DNA of 64,000 bases from Solirubrobacteraceae bacterium. Lineage in GTDB: Bacteria > Actinomycetota > Thermoleophilia > Solirubrobacterales > Solirubrobacteraceae. The position numbers and the translations under genes were made by a program. The notes under the pieces were generated by a model. That model was not told the origin of the DNA. It worked only from the letters and a program-made list of their open reading frames with translations, and searched no databases. The stretch covers positions 13,204 through 77,203 of the forward strand of contig JAUJOF010000011.1 in NCBI GenBank assembly GCA_030447785.1, in the 5' to 3' direction. Below are positions 28,146 to 38,026 of this stretch, piece after piece; positions within the stretch are counted from its first letter, which is position 1, and the number at the start of each line of letters is the position of its first letter.

Positions 28146-30302
28146 GTGAACACACCATCTCCCGCTCTGCCTGCCGGCGCGAGGAACCTCTCCGAGGCGG
28201 TCAGCGCCCTGGCCTCGCGCCTCCCCGAGCCTCTGGCGCCGCTGGCCGCCATCGCCTACAACTTGCGCTGGGGCTGGACGCCGGGCGGATCGGACCTGTT
28301 CGAGTCGCTCTCGCCCCACCGCTGGGAGCTGTCCAGCCACAACCCGGTGCGCATGCTCCTGGAGCTGTCGGCGCCCACGCTGGAGAGGGCGGCCGGCGAT
28401 GAGCAGCTCCTGCAGCGTGCGCACGAGATCCAGCGGGCGATCGACGAGGATCTGCAGCGCCCGCCGGCCGACGCGCCCAGCACCGCCTACTTCTGCGCGG
28501 AGTTCGGCGTGCACCGCTCGGTCCCCGTCTACTCGGGCGGCCTGGGCGCGCTGGCTGGAGACCACCTCAAGGAGGCCTCCGACCGCGCGCTCCCGCTCGT
28601 CGCCGTGGGCCTCATGTACAACCAGGGCTACTTCCGCCAGCGCCTGGACGCGAGCGGTTGGCAGCACGAGTACTGGGTGCCCACCGATCCGCCGCTGCTG
28701 CCCGCCGCGCTGGAGCACGACGAGGAGGGCCGGCCGGTGACCGTCACGGTGCCCATCGACGGCGAGCCCGTCGTTGCGCAGATCTGGCGGGTGCAGGTCG
28801 GGCGGGTCCCCCTCTTCCTGCTCGACACCGAGCGCCCCGACAACAGCCGAATGGCGCGCTGGATCTGTTCCCAGCTCTACGTCGGCGACCCCGAGACGCG
28901 CCTGGCCCAGTACGCGCTGCTGGGCATCGGTGGCGTCCGGGCTCTGCGGGCCATGGGGATCGAGCCCGACACCGTCCACCTCAACGAGGGCCACGCGGCC
29001 TTCGCCACCCTCGAGCGCGCCAGGCCGGCGATCGAGGGCGGCAGCTCTCTCGACGACGCGCTCGCGCAGGCGCGCGAGGGCACCGTCTTCACCACCCACA
29101 CCCCCGTCCCCGCGGGCAACGACGCCTACCCGGGCCAGCTGGTCTGCGATGTCCTCGGCGGCTTTGCGCAGGAGGCCGGGGTGGATGCGTGGCGCATCGT
29201 CGAGCTGGGGCGCACGCAGCAGTACGACTTCGACGAGCCCTTCGGTGTCACCCAGTTCGCGCTGCGTACGAGCCGCGCCGCCAACGGCGTGGCCAGGCGC
29301 CACGGCGAGATCGCGCGCGAGATGTGGCACGCGCTGTGGGCTGACCGCGACGTGCACGACGTGCCGATCGGCCACATCACCAACGGCGTGCACCTGCCCA
29401 GCTGGGTGGGGCGCGCGATGGCGCGGCTCTTCGACGGCCATCTCGGTCCCCAATGGGTCCAGGGCGCCGCCGATCCGCGCACATGGGAGGCGATCGACGC
29501 GATCCCCGACGAGGAGCTGTGGGCCGCGCGCAACGAGCAGCGCGCTGTGCTCGTGGACTTCGTGCGCGATCGCTCCACCGCCGACCGCCTGCAGCGCGGA
29601 GAGTCGCGCGACTACGTGGAGTCCGCCGCGCGCGCCTTCGACCCCGACGTGCTGACCATCGGCTTCGCGCGGCGCATCGCCACCTACAAGCGCCTCGACC
29701 TGCTGGTCAAGAACGCCGAGCGGGCGATCCGTCTGCTCGACGGCGACCGGCCCGTCCAGCTGCTCATCGCCGGCAAGGCCCATCCCCGCGACGACGCGGG
29801 CAAGGCGCTCGTGCAGGGCCTGTTCGCCCAGCGTGACCGGGTCGGCCGCGTGGGGGAGCGCGTGGTGTTCCTGCACGACTACGACCTCGCCGTGGGCGCG
29901 CGGCTGGTGCGCGGTTGCGACGTGTGGGTCAACGTCCCGCGACCGCCCATGGAGGCGTCGGGCACGAGCGGCATGAAGTCCGCGGTCAATGGTGGCCTGC
30001 AGCTGTCGGTGCTCGACGGCTGGTGGCCGGAGGCCTACGACGAGCATCGACCCAACGGCTGGGCGCTGTCGGGCGAGACCGATTCCGACCACGGCGCGCA
30101 GGACTACCGCCACGCGGACGACCTGTACCGCACGCTCGAGGAGGAGGTGGTGCCGACCTTCTACTCCGGCCAGGACGGCGGGCCGCCCCATGCGTGGCTG
30201 GCCATGGTCAAGGCCTCCATCCGCTCCATCGCCCCCCGCTTCACCGCCGCGCGGATGCTCGATGACTACGTCGGGCGGATGTACCGCCCGGGCGGGGAGT
30301 AG
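28146..30302 (+). CDS. glgP: Alpha-glucan phosphorylase
   Basis: AYFCAEFGVHRSVPVYSGGLGALAGDHLK, NEGHAAF, FARRIATYKR, PPMEASGTSGMKSAVNGGLQLSVLDGWW. Confidence 0.95.
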   Translation: MNTPSPALPAGARNLSEAVSALASRLPEPLAPLAAIAYNLRWGWTPGGSDLFESLSPHRWELSSHNPVRMLLELSAPTLERAAGDEQLLQRAHEIQRAIDEDLQRPPADAPSTAYFCAEFGVHRSVPVYSGGLGALAGDHLKEASDRALPLVAVGLMYNQGYFRQRLDASGWQHEYWVPTDPPLLPAALEHDEEGRPVTVTVPIDGEPVVAQIWRVQVGRVPLFLLDTERPDNSRMARWICSQLYVGDPETRLAQYALLGIGGVRALRAMGIEPDTVHLNEGHAAFATLERARPAIEGGSSLDDALAQAREGTVFTTHTPVPAGNDAYPGQLVCDVLGGFAQEAGVDAWRIVELGRTQQYDFDEPFGVTQFALRTSRAANGVARRHGEIAREMWHALWADRDVHDVPIGHITNGVHLPSWVGRAMARLFDGHLGPQWVQGAADPRTWEAIDAIPDEELWAARNEQRAVLVDFVRDRSTADRLQRGESRDYVESAARAFDPDVLTIGFARRIATYKRLDLLVKNAERAIRLLDGDRPVQLLIAGKAHPRDDAGKALVQGLFAQRDRVGRVGERVVFLHDYDLAVGARLVRGCDVWVNVPRPPMEASGTSGMKSAVNGGLQLSVLDGWWPEAYDEHRPNGWALSGETDSDHGAQDYRHADDLYRTLEEEVVPTFYSGQDGGPPHAWLAMVKASIRSIAPRFTAARMLDDYVGRMYRPGGE

Positions 30303-30308
30303 CGAGCC

Positions 30309-30821
30309 GTGCCTTCGACGCCGCCCCTCTGCCCCTCCTGCAACCAGCCCGCCACCGTGGCCCTGGCCGGCCCCGAGCACGGCTGGGAGTGTCGCAACGA
30401 GGCCTGCCCGGAGTTCGGTCAGCCCGTGCGCGACCACGAGCCCCGGCGTGCCGAGGCGCCGGACCCCGGCGGCGACCTGGGGTTCGCCCCCCGCGCGCGC
30501 CTGGCGCTCGTGGAGTTTCCCGCCGACGACCCCCCGCGCGCGCGGCGCTTCTGGGAGGGCCTGCTGGACGAGGACCTCGCCGAGCGCGCCGAGCATCAGG
30601 GCAGCGGGCGCCAGACCCAGGGCGACCACCCGGCCGTGGGGGTCCACGAGCGCGGCGCCGGCCCCGGCGACACCCACGCCCTGCCCTACTTCACCGTCGC
30701 CGACCTGGAGGCGGCGCTGGCGCGCGTGCGCGAGCTGGGTGGCAGCATCATCCATCCCGGCCAGCGCTGGGCGATCTGTCGCGACTCGGAGGGCACGCCC
30801 TTCGCGCTCGCGGCCGGCTAG
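30309..30821 (+). CDS. VOC-family protein with N-terminal zinc-ribbon-like segment
   Basis: CPSCNQPATVALAGPEHGWECRNEACPEFG then RLALVEFPADDPPRARRFWEGLL...DLEAALARVRELGGSIIHPGQ. Confidence 0.75.
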   Translation: MPSTPPLCPSCNQPATVALAGPEHGWECRNEACPEFGQPVRDHEPRRAEAPDPGGDLGFAPRARLALVEFPADDPPRARRFWEGLLDEDLAERAEHQGSGRQTQGDHPAVGVHERGAGPGDTHALPYFTVADLEAALARVRELGGSIIHPGQRWAICRDSEGTPFALAAG

Positions 30822-30835
30822 AGGAGATACCGTCC

Positions 30836-31297
30836 ATGGAGCGCACCCCGATCACCGCCGAGGGCCTCGCCGCTCTGCGCGCCGAGCTCGAGCAGCTCGA
30901 GACGACCGCGCGTGACGACATGGCGCGCCAGATCCGCACCGCGCGCGAGTGGGGCGACCTCAAGGAGAACGCCGAGTACCACGCGGCCAAGGACGCCCAG
31001 GCGCACCTGGAGACGCGCATTCTCCGGTTGCGCGACAAGCTGGCCCACGTCGAGGTCGTCGAGGCGGCCGGCGGCCATGTCATCGGCTTCGGCTCCACCG
31101 TCGAGGTCGAGGACGAGCAGACCGGCCGCCGCGCCACCTATGAGCTGGTCTCCTCGCTGGACGCCAAGCCCGCCGAGGGACGCATCGCGATGGACTCGCC
31201 CGTCGCCGTCGCCCTGCGCGACCGCCGTGTGGACGACATCGCCGTGGTGTCCACGCCGCGCGGCGAGCGGCGCCTACGCGTGGTGACCGTGCGCTGA
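30836..31297 (+). CDS. greA: Transcription elongation factor GreA
   Basis: ITAEGLAALRAELEQL...AREWGDLKENAEYHAAKDAQAHLE...GFGSTVEVED. Confidence 0.94.
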   Translation: MERTPITAEGLAALRAELEQLETTARDDMARQIRTAREWGDLKENAEYHAAKDAQAHLETRILRLRDKLAHVEVVEAAGGHVIGFGSTVEVEDEQTGRRATYELVSSLDAKPAEGRIAMDSPVAVALRDRRVDDIAVVSTPRGERRLRVVTVR

Positions 31298-31342
31298 GCG
31301 GTGCGCTCGCACCACCGATGAGTTCTCGGCCGCCGCGGGGTC

Positions 31343-31726
31343 TCAGGTCCCAGCCTGCCCGTCGAGCTGCGCGCGGAAGGACTCCGAGCCCATGACCGAG
31401 GCGCCCGCCGCGCGGGCGGCGTCGGCCAGCCAGCGGTCGGAGGTCACGACGCGGATCGTCGCGGGCTGGGCGTCGGCGGCGATGCGCCGCAGGATCTCGT
31501 CGTCGGCGGAGTCCGCGCGCGCCCGCGGCGCGTGGGCGACCTCGATGAGCGTCGAGCGGATCGGTGGGGAGGGCTTGTGCTCGAAGACGACGCAGAGGTC
31601 GTCGCCCTCGGCGGCGACCCAGCGTTCGAGCAGGTCGACGAGGCGGACCATGGCCGCGTGGCGGTCCTTCCACCACCCGTCGGGGCGGGTGCCGATGACG
31701 TTCATGCCGTCGACCAGCCAGCGCAT
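31343..31726 (-). CDS. NYN domain-containing protein
   Basis: MRWLVDGMNVIGTRPDGWWKDRHAAMVRLVDLLERWV...VVTSDRWLADAA. Confidence 0.78.
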   Translation of the reverse strand: MRWLVDGMNVIGTRPDGWWKDRHAAMVRLVDLLERWVAAEGDDLCVVFEHKPSPPIRSTLIEVAHAPRARADSADDEILRRIAADAQPATIRVVTSDRWLADAARAAGASVMGSESFRAQLDGQAGT

Positions 31727-32073
31727 CCAGCGAGGGTACGCAGTCGAGCTTCCCGAACCCTTGACCTCGAGCGCTCGGCTATCGGACGTCGTCCTCGAGG
31801 TCGGGCTTTCCGACGTCGTCGTCGGCGAGGGCTGAGTGATCTGCTCCTTGTTCTGGCCCTCGTCGCCGATCTTCTGGGTGCGTCGCGCTCTTCGGCCATG
31901 ATGTCCCTCTCCCGTCTCCCGCGGTCGGTGGGGAGGGTGGCTCTTCGGTGACAGGTTACCCGTGCCCGGAGTGCCGGACACGGCGGATCACCCGCCGGAT
32001 GCTTCGGTCTGAGAGGCGCAGGCCGAGGACGCGCCAGGCTTTCGACCACGCGCTCGGGTAGGTTGCCCGCCTC

Positions 32074-33105
32074 ATGCTCGAGGTGACCTTCCTCGGCTGG
32101 GCGGTGACGCTCGGCCTGATCGCGCTGCTGTTCGTCGTTGACCTCGCGCAGGCCATCCGCAACCCGCACGCGGTGCAGTTCCGCGAGGCGGCGATCCAGT
32201 CGATCTTCTACATCGGGGTGGCGCTGGCCTTCGGCGTGGTGGTCGGCATCGTCGCCGGCTGGCAGTTCGGGGCGGAGTACTTCGCCGGCTACACCGTCGA
32301 GAAGAGCCTGTCGATCGACAACCTCTTCGTGTTCGTGATCATCATGAGCACGTTCTCGGTTCCGGCCGAGTACCAGCAGAAGATCCTGCTCTTCGGCATC
32401 CTCGCCGCCCTGGTCCTGCGGGCGATCTTCATCGCCCTGGGCGCGGCGCTGCTGTCGCTGTTCTCCTTCATGTTCCTGGTCTTCGGGGTGCTGCTGATCG
32501 TCACCGCCGTGCAGCTGTTCCGCCACCGCGACGAGGACCCCGACGTCGAGGACAACGGGCTGGTCAAGGTCGCCCGCCGCACCCTGCCCTTCACCGACCA
32601 GTACCAGGGCCAGAAGCTGAGCTCGCGGATCGAAGGCAAGCGCGTGCTGACCCCGCTGGCGCTCGTGCTCGTGGCCATCGGGGCCACCGACGTCCTCTTC
32701 GCGCTGGACTCCATCCCCGCGGTGTTCGGCATCACCCAGGAGGTGTTCCTGGTCTTCACCGTCAACGCCTTCGCGCTGCTGGGCCTGCGCGCCCTGTACT
32801 TCCTGGTGTCGGGCCTGCTGGACCGGCTGGTCTTCCTCTCGACCGGCCTTGCGCTCATCCTTGGCTTCATCGGCGTCAAGCTCATCCTCGAGTTTTTGCA
32901 CACCGACGTGAGCGAGTCCTTTCCGGAGATCTCCACGGGCTTCTCGCTGGCCTTCATCGCGGTGATCCTGACCATCACCACGGTGGCGAGTCTGATCAAG
33001 GTGCGCAAGGACCCCGCAGCCCGCGCCCACTCCGGCACGCTGCGAGCGCGGCCCAAGGCCACGGGCCAGCCGCCCCAGGAGCGTGAGCCGGCCGGCCGGC
33101 GCTGA
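32074..33105 (+). CDS. terC: TerC family integral membrane protein
   Basis: SLSIDNLFVFVIIM, ATDVLFALDSIPAVFGIT, FALLGLRALYFLV. Confidence 0.94.
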   Translation: MLEVTFLGWAVTLGLIALLFVVDLAQAIRNPHAVQFREAAIQSIFYIGVALAFGVVVGIVAGWQFGAEYFAGYTVEKSLSIDNLFVFVIIMSTFSVPAEYQQKILLFGILAALVLRAIFIALGAALLSLFSFMFLVFGVLLIVTAVQLFRHRDEDPDVEDNGLVKVARRTLPFTDQYQGQKLSSRIEGKRVLTPLALVLVAIGATDVLFALDSIPAVFGITQEVFLVFTVNAFALLGLRALYFLVSGLLDRLVFLSTGLALILGFIGVKLILEFLHTDVSESFPEISTGFSLAFIAVILTITTVASLIKVRKDPAARAHSGTLRARPKATGQPPQEREPAGRR

Positions 33106-33114
33106 CGCGGACCC

Positions 33115-34110
33115 TCAGGCCCGCTCGTCGACCCACCCGTCCATCGTCCGCCACCAGGCGAAGAGCCAGTCGATCCGCTCATCGTGATCGGGCGGGATCG
33201 CTCCGGCCGGCTCGTGCCACAAGCGCACCTCGATGACCTGAGGCTCGGGCAGCAGCCGCCAGACCTCGCGCGGGCCGGTGGGAAAGCCCGCGTGGCCCAT
33301 GATCACCACGTCGGCCTGCGGCGAGGCCTCGACGGCCGCCAGCGCCCCGCCCGGGCGCGGCGCGCTGAGATGGCGCATGCCCCTCGCCCATGCGGCCTCC
33401 TCGGCGTGGCCGGCGTGCTCCAAACGCTCGATGCCCCGCCGGCGTGCCCGCTCGGAGAAGTTCGCCCCCTCGGGAAAGATGACCAGCGCGCGCGTGCCGT
33501 CGAGCTCGCGGGCCATCGCCGCGATCTCCACCTCGGTGTCGCCGCCGCGCGGGTCGACGAAGCGGTTGGGCAACTGCTCGCCCAGCACGTCGACGAGCGG
33601 GTCGAGGCGCAGCTTCTCGGCCAGCACCACGCACGGGACCCGCTCGTGGCGGCACAGCAGCTCGTAGAGCACGAGCAGCGTGTCGCCCTCCCCGGCGTGG
33701 CGGCCGAAGACCAGCACCGGGCGCCCCGGCGTGGCCAGCGCCGCCTGGGCGTCGTCGGACTCCGTGAAACGCACCTCGACATGGGCCAGACGCACGATCA
33801 CGCGGTAGGTACCGGCGACGAACCAGCGCATCACCGCGAGGTGGCGGCGCTGCATGGTCGCGCAGCTCGCTGCGTGACCGAAGCCGCCCGTCACCCACAG
33901 GGCCAGGCAGGCGAGGAGGGCGCCCAGGTGGCGCGCCGCCACCACGAGCGCCATGACGACCATCCGCAGCGGACGCCAGCCGCCGAAGAAGGGGGAGGCC
34001 AGGACCGCGAGGAGCGCCAGCACGGGGGAGAGTGCGAGCAGCACCACCTCGGCCGCGACCGCGAGCGGCGCGAGCACCAGGCGGCGCACCACCTTGGGGG
34101 GAACGGGCAT
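33115..34110 (-). CDS. Acyltransferase-like membrane protein (PlsC-like)
   Basis: GRHAGEGD (HX4D) and IFPEGANFSERARRRGI. Confidence 0.7.
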   Translation of the reverse strand: MPVPPKVVRRLVLAPLAVAAEVVLLALSPVLALLAVLASPFFGGWRPLRMVVMALVVAARHLGALLACLALWVTGGFGHAASCATMQRRHLAVMRWFVAGTYRVIVRLAHVEVRFTESDDAQAALATPGRPVLVFGRHAGEGDTLLVLYELLCRHERVPCVVLAEKLRLDPLVDVLGEQLPNRFVDPRGGDTEVEIAAMARELDGTRALVIFPEGANFSERARRRGIERLEHAGHAEEAAWARGMRHLSAPRPGGALAAVEASPQADVVIMGHAGFPTGPREVWRLLPEPQVIEVRLWHEPAGAIPPDHDERIDWLFAWWRTMDGWVDERA

Positions 34111-34964
34111 CAGCGCCCGCCCGCGGCGGCGCGGGCGTCGTCGAGGTAGCGGCCCGACGCGGCGTGGGCCCGGGCGATGTGGTGGGGGATCCGCGAGGTG
34201 TCGCGGTAGCGCAGCTGCGAGAGGTCGTTGTAGCGCGGCGGGTCGACCTGGCCGGTGGGCAGCACGTGGACGTCGACGTGGTCGGGCAGGGCCGCGAGGT
34301 CGCCGACGAAGCGATGTCGGCGCGCGATCTCGAAGGCCACGAGCGCGACCTCCCAGGGCCAGCGCGGCGGCTCCAGCGGACGGTCGACGCGTCCGACGTG
34401 CAGGACGTAGATGGTCCGCGCGCCCAGGGTCACGGCACGGCCGACGGGGATGCTGTGGACGATCCCGCCGTCGAGGAAGTGCTCCCCGGCGATCTCGACC
34501 GGCGGCAGGATCCCCGGCACGGCGCAGGAGGCCAGGACCGCGTCGATCAGCGGGCCGGCGGTGAACCACCGCTCGGAGGCGGTCTCGATGCAGGCCGCGA
34601 CGCAGTGGAAGGGCACGGCGAGGTCCTCGATACGCGCGATGGGCAGCGACCCGGCCAGCAGATCGCGCAGGCCGGCGTTGTCGTGCAGGTGGGTGCGACT
34701 GCGCGCGAGCGTCCCCAGGCGGCCGAGGATCGAGCCGCCGAAGGCGTCGCCGCGCTCGAGTTCGGTCCACATGGCGGCCAGACGCTCCACCGCAGCCGTC
34801 GAGGGTTCGGCCGCGACCGCGGCGCCGTTGATCGCGCCGATCGAGGTGCCCACGACCACGTCGGGGACGATGTCCCGCTCGAGCAGCGCACGCAGCATCC
34901 CGACCTCGTGCGCGCCCAGATGGCCCCCGCCGCCCAGCACGAACGCGACGTCGCCGGTGGCCAT
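34110..34964 (-). CDS. Patatin-like phospholipase
   Basis: VLGGGGHLGAHEVGML, GTSIGAING, LDGGIVHSIPV. Confidence 0.92.
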   Translation of the reverse strand: MATGDVAFVLGGGGHLGAHEVGMLRALLERDIVPDVVVGTSIGAINGAAVAAEPSTAAVERLAAMWTELERGDAFGGSILGRLGTLARSRTHLHDNAGLRDLLAGSLPIARIEDLAVPFHCVAACIETASERWFTAGPLIDAVLASCAVPGILPPVEIAGEHFLDGGIVHSIPVGRAVTLGARTIYVLHVGRVDRPLEPPRWPWEVALVAFEIARRHRFVGDLAALPDHVDVHVLPTGQVDPPRYNDLSQLRYRDTSRIPHHIARAHAASGRYLDDARAAAGGR

Positions 34965-35146
34965 GGCCCCGCACTACCCACGCCCGGCCGCGCCGAGGCA
35001 TACGCCCTCGCTCAGCGCCGGCGCGACGTTCCCCGTCTTCGGCTGGGTCGCGGCGGCGCACGCGCGCTTGCAGCGCTTCGCCACGCCGCCGGACGCGGCT
35101 AGGTTCGCCGGGCCGCCCTGACGCCTGCTCGGCCGGACGGCCGGGC

Positions 35147-36166
35147 ATGTCTCACCTGCGCCTCACGCTCCGCCACCTCCTCGCGCTCGCCGTGCTCCTG
35201 GTCACGGCGGGCCTGCTCGCGGTCGCCGCCCACGGGCAGGGCGAGGACTCGCTGCGCGAGGGCATCGCGCAGGACCGTGACCGCGAGCGCTCGCTGTCGA
35301 GCGCCGCACGGCGCCTCGGGCGCCTGGCCGGCCAGGTCGAGGAGGACATCGCCCTCCTCCAGAGCCGCCTGGACGCCGCGGAGGAGGAGCTGGCGGTCGC
35401 ACAGGCCGAGCTGGCGCGCGCCGCGGCCCGCCGCGGCGCGGCGCGCCGGCGCGCCGCGCGCCGCCGCGAGCGCCGGGGCGAGGCGGGGGTGGAGCTGGCG
35501 ACGATCCTGCGCGAGCGCTACAAGTCCCCGGGCCCCGACGTGCTGACCGTGGTCCTGCGCGCCGACGGCTTCGCCGACCTGCTGGAGACCGTCGAGTTCT
35601 TCGGCCGGGTGCAGGACCAGGACGAACGCGTGGTGGACGAGGTCGGCCGGGCGCGCCAGGCGGCCATCCGCGAGCGCCGGCGCCTGAGCGACCTGGCCGC
35701 CCGCCGCCGGCGCGCGGCCGAGGCGGTGCGCGGCCGGCGCGACGCGCTGGCGGGCATCGCGGCGGGGTTGCGCGAGCGCGAGGCCCAGCTGCGCGAGGCG
35801 CGCGCCGCGCGGCTGGCTGCCCTGCAGCGCACGCGCGCGGGACGCCGGCGGGCACAGCGCAGCCTGGAGCGCCTGGCGGCCCGCCGCGAGCGCGCCGCGC
35901 GGCGAACCTCGGGCCCCGGCGGACCGTGGGCGATCCCCTACGCGATCGTGCAGTGCGAATCGGGCGGGCAGAACACCAGCCCCAACCGCGCCGGCGCCTC
36001 GGGCTACTACCAGTTCCTGCCCGAGACCTGGGCCGGTCTGGGCGGCTCGACGCGCCACGCCCACCAGGCCCCCAAGGCCGAGCAGGATCGCCTGGCCGCC
36101 AGGCTGTGGGCGGGCGGCTCGGGCGCGGGCAACTGGGACTGCGCCGCGCTGGTGCGCGGCCGCTGA
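35147..36166 (+). CDS. Secreted coiled-coil peptidoglycan hydrolase with Rpf/transglycosylase-like C-terminus
   Basis: Signal peptide, long Ala/Arg coiled coil, C-term AIVQCESGGQNTSPNRAGASGYYQFLPETWAGLGG. Confidence 0.82.
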   Translation: MSHLRLTLRHLLALAVLLVTAGLLAVAAHGQGEDSLREGIAQDRDRERSLSSAARRLGRLAGQVEEDIALLQSRLDAAEEELAVAQAELARAAARRGAARRRAARRRERRGEAGVELATILRERYKSPGPDVLTVVLRADGFADLLETVEFFGRVQDQDERVVDEVGRARQAAIRERRRLSDLAARRRRAAEAVRGRRDALAGIAAGLREREAQLREARAARLAALQRTRAGRRRAQRSLERLAARRERAARRTSGPGGPWAIPYAIVQCESGGQNTSPNRAGASGYYQFLPETWAGLGGSTRHAHQAPKAEQDRLAARLWAGGSGAGNWDCAALVRGR

Positions 36167-36221
36167 GTTCCCGCGGGCGCTACCGCCCGCAGCGCGGCAG
36201 GGAGCGCGAGAGGGCGACGCG

Positions 36222-37904
36222 CTACCGCGCGGCGGGCAGGCTCGCCTCGGCGCGGGCCGACTCGCGCTCCAGCACCTCGAGGAAGGCACGCACCACGACC
36301 GGGTCGAACTGGTCGCCGGCATGGCGCTGCAGCTCGGCGCGCGCGGCGACGTGGCCCAGCGACGCGCGGTAGGCGCGGTCGCTGGTCATGGCCTCGTAGG
36401 CGTCGGCCACCGCGAGGATGCGTGCCTCCAGGGGGACCGCCGCGCCCGCCAGCCCCAACGGGTAGCCCTGGCCATCGGGGCGCTCGTGGTGGGCGCTCAC
36501 CCAGCCCTGGACGTCTGTCAGACCGGGGTGCTCGAGGATCTGGGCGCCCAGCTGCGGATGGTGGCGGATCGTGGCCCACTCGTCGTCGGTGAGCGGGCCC
36601 TGCTTGTGGAGGATCGCGTCGGCCACGGCCACCTTGCCGATGTCGTGCAGCACCCCCGCCAGGTGTATGCGCTGCACGCGCCGCTCGGGCAGCCCGAGCT
36701 CCTCCGCCATCATCTCGGCGTAGCGCCCGACCGTCTCCGAGTGCCGTGCGCTGCCGCTGAAGCGCAGGTCGAGGGCCTCGGCCAGGTCGCGCACCACGCC
36801 CAGGTAGCGCTCGGCCTCGAGGTCCGTGGCATTGGTGTCCTGGCTTGCCAGCTCGCGCAGCTCCGCGCGGTGGATCACGCTGCGGTTGCGCCCGCCGGCC
36901 TTGGCGCCGTACAGCGCGTCGTCGCCGGCGCGCAGCAGGGCCGCGGCAGTCTCGCCGTGCGCGGGGAAGCTGGCGATCCCGAAGCAGACGGTGACCGGCA
37001 CGGTCTCGGAAGCGAAATCGCTCTGCACCTGGCAGCGCAGGCGCTCGGCGATGACCATGGCCTGCTGATCGTCGGTGTCGGGGAGGATGAGCGCGAACTC
37101 CTCGCCCCCCACCCGGGCGGCGACGTCGATCGTGCGCGTGCCCTCCTCGAGGATCCGAGCCGTTCGCCGCAGCGCGGCATCGCCGACGTGGTGGCCCGAG
37201 CGGTCGTTGACCTCCTTGAAGTGATCGAGGTCGCCGGCCACCACGGTGACCGGCCCGCCGCTGCGCCGGGCGCGCTCGAGCTCGAGGTCCAGCAGCTCGC
37301 GAAAGCCACGGCGGTTGAGCATCTCGGTCAGTGGGTCGGTGCGTGCGGCGTCGTAGAGCTGGGCGATGAGCATCTCGCTGCGGTCGCGCAGCGCCACGAC
37401 GAGGATCGCGGCCACCAGCAGCGTTCCCATGCCCACCACCCACCACGTGGCCACGCCGGTCGGGGGCGACGCGACGATCAGCAGGACGCCGTAGGCCACG
37501 CCGACGAAGACCACTTGGGCGGCCGTCTCGCGCCGACTGAAGAAGTACGACGCGTACAGGAAGACCCACAGATAGAAGAAGACCAGCGGGCTGGGACGCT
37601 CGGCCGAGAAGTAGGCCACCGCGGTGATGAGCAGGCTGCCCCAGGCCAGCGCGTAGCGCAGCAGGCGCGGGGGGAGACGCGCGGCCAGCCGGTAGAGGAG
37701 GGCGGCGACGAGGTAGGCGTCGGCCACGATGAGCAGCAGCCCGAGCTCGTTGGTGCGCGGGGCGTGGGGGAGGAGCACCGTGAGCAGGGCGAGCGTGGCC
37801 CCAGCCGCGAAGAGGCCGGCCAGCGCCTTGGCCATGAGCTCGGTGTCGTCGTTCCTGACGGCGCCGATCCGCGCGGGCGCGCGGAGGGCAGCGTTACGCT
37901 CCAT
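36222..37904 (-). CDS. Membrane GGDEF + HD-GYP c-di-GMP turnover protein
   Basis: VGGEEFALILP; VLHDIGKVAV, SAHHERPDGQGYPLGL. Confidence 0.93.
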   Translation of the reverse strand: MERNAALRAPARIGAVRNDDTELMAKALAGLFAAGATLALLTVLLPHAPRTNELGLLLIVADAYLVAALLYRLAARLPPRLLRYALAWGSLLITAVAYFSAERPSPLVFFYLWVFLYASYFFSRRETAAQVVFVGVAYGVLLIVASPPTGVATWWVVGMGTLLVAAILVVALRDRSEMLIAQLYDAARTDPLTEMLNRRGFRELLDLELERARRSGGPVTVVAGDLDHFKEVNDRSGHHVGDAALRRTARILEEGTRTIDVAARVGGEEFALILPDTDDQQAMVIAERLRCQVQSDFASETVPVTVCFGIASFPAHGETAAALLRAGDDALYGAKAGGRNRSVIHRAELRELASQDTNATDLEAERYLGVVRDLAEALDLRFSGSARHSETVGRYAEMMAEELGLPERRVQRIHLAGVLHDIGKVAVADAILHKQGPLTDDEWATIRHHPQLGAQILEHPGLTDVQGWVSAHHERPDGQGYPLGLAGAAVPLEARILAVADAYEAMTSDRAYRASLGHVAARAELQRHAGDQFDPVVVRAFLEVLERESARAEASLPAAR

Positions 37905-38026
37905 GTCCCTCGATATCGGCGCCTGGCGTCCCGACGTGAGCCTGGACATGTGTCCAGGCGCCTCGCCTTGGAGGCGCCGTCGCGATGCAACCGTTACGCT
38001 CCCCCGCCTCCGACCGGGAGCAGCCC

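Noticed and set aside
31930-32073. yybP-ykoY-type manganese riboswitch upstream of terC
   Set aside because: Known association with terC genes prompted a look, but no recognisable conserved core was seen.
35400-35900. GC-rich low-complexity repeat array within the cell-wall hydrolase gene
   Set aside because: Explained by Ala/Arg/Glu codons of a coiled coil; no regular repeat unit.
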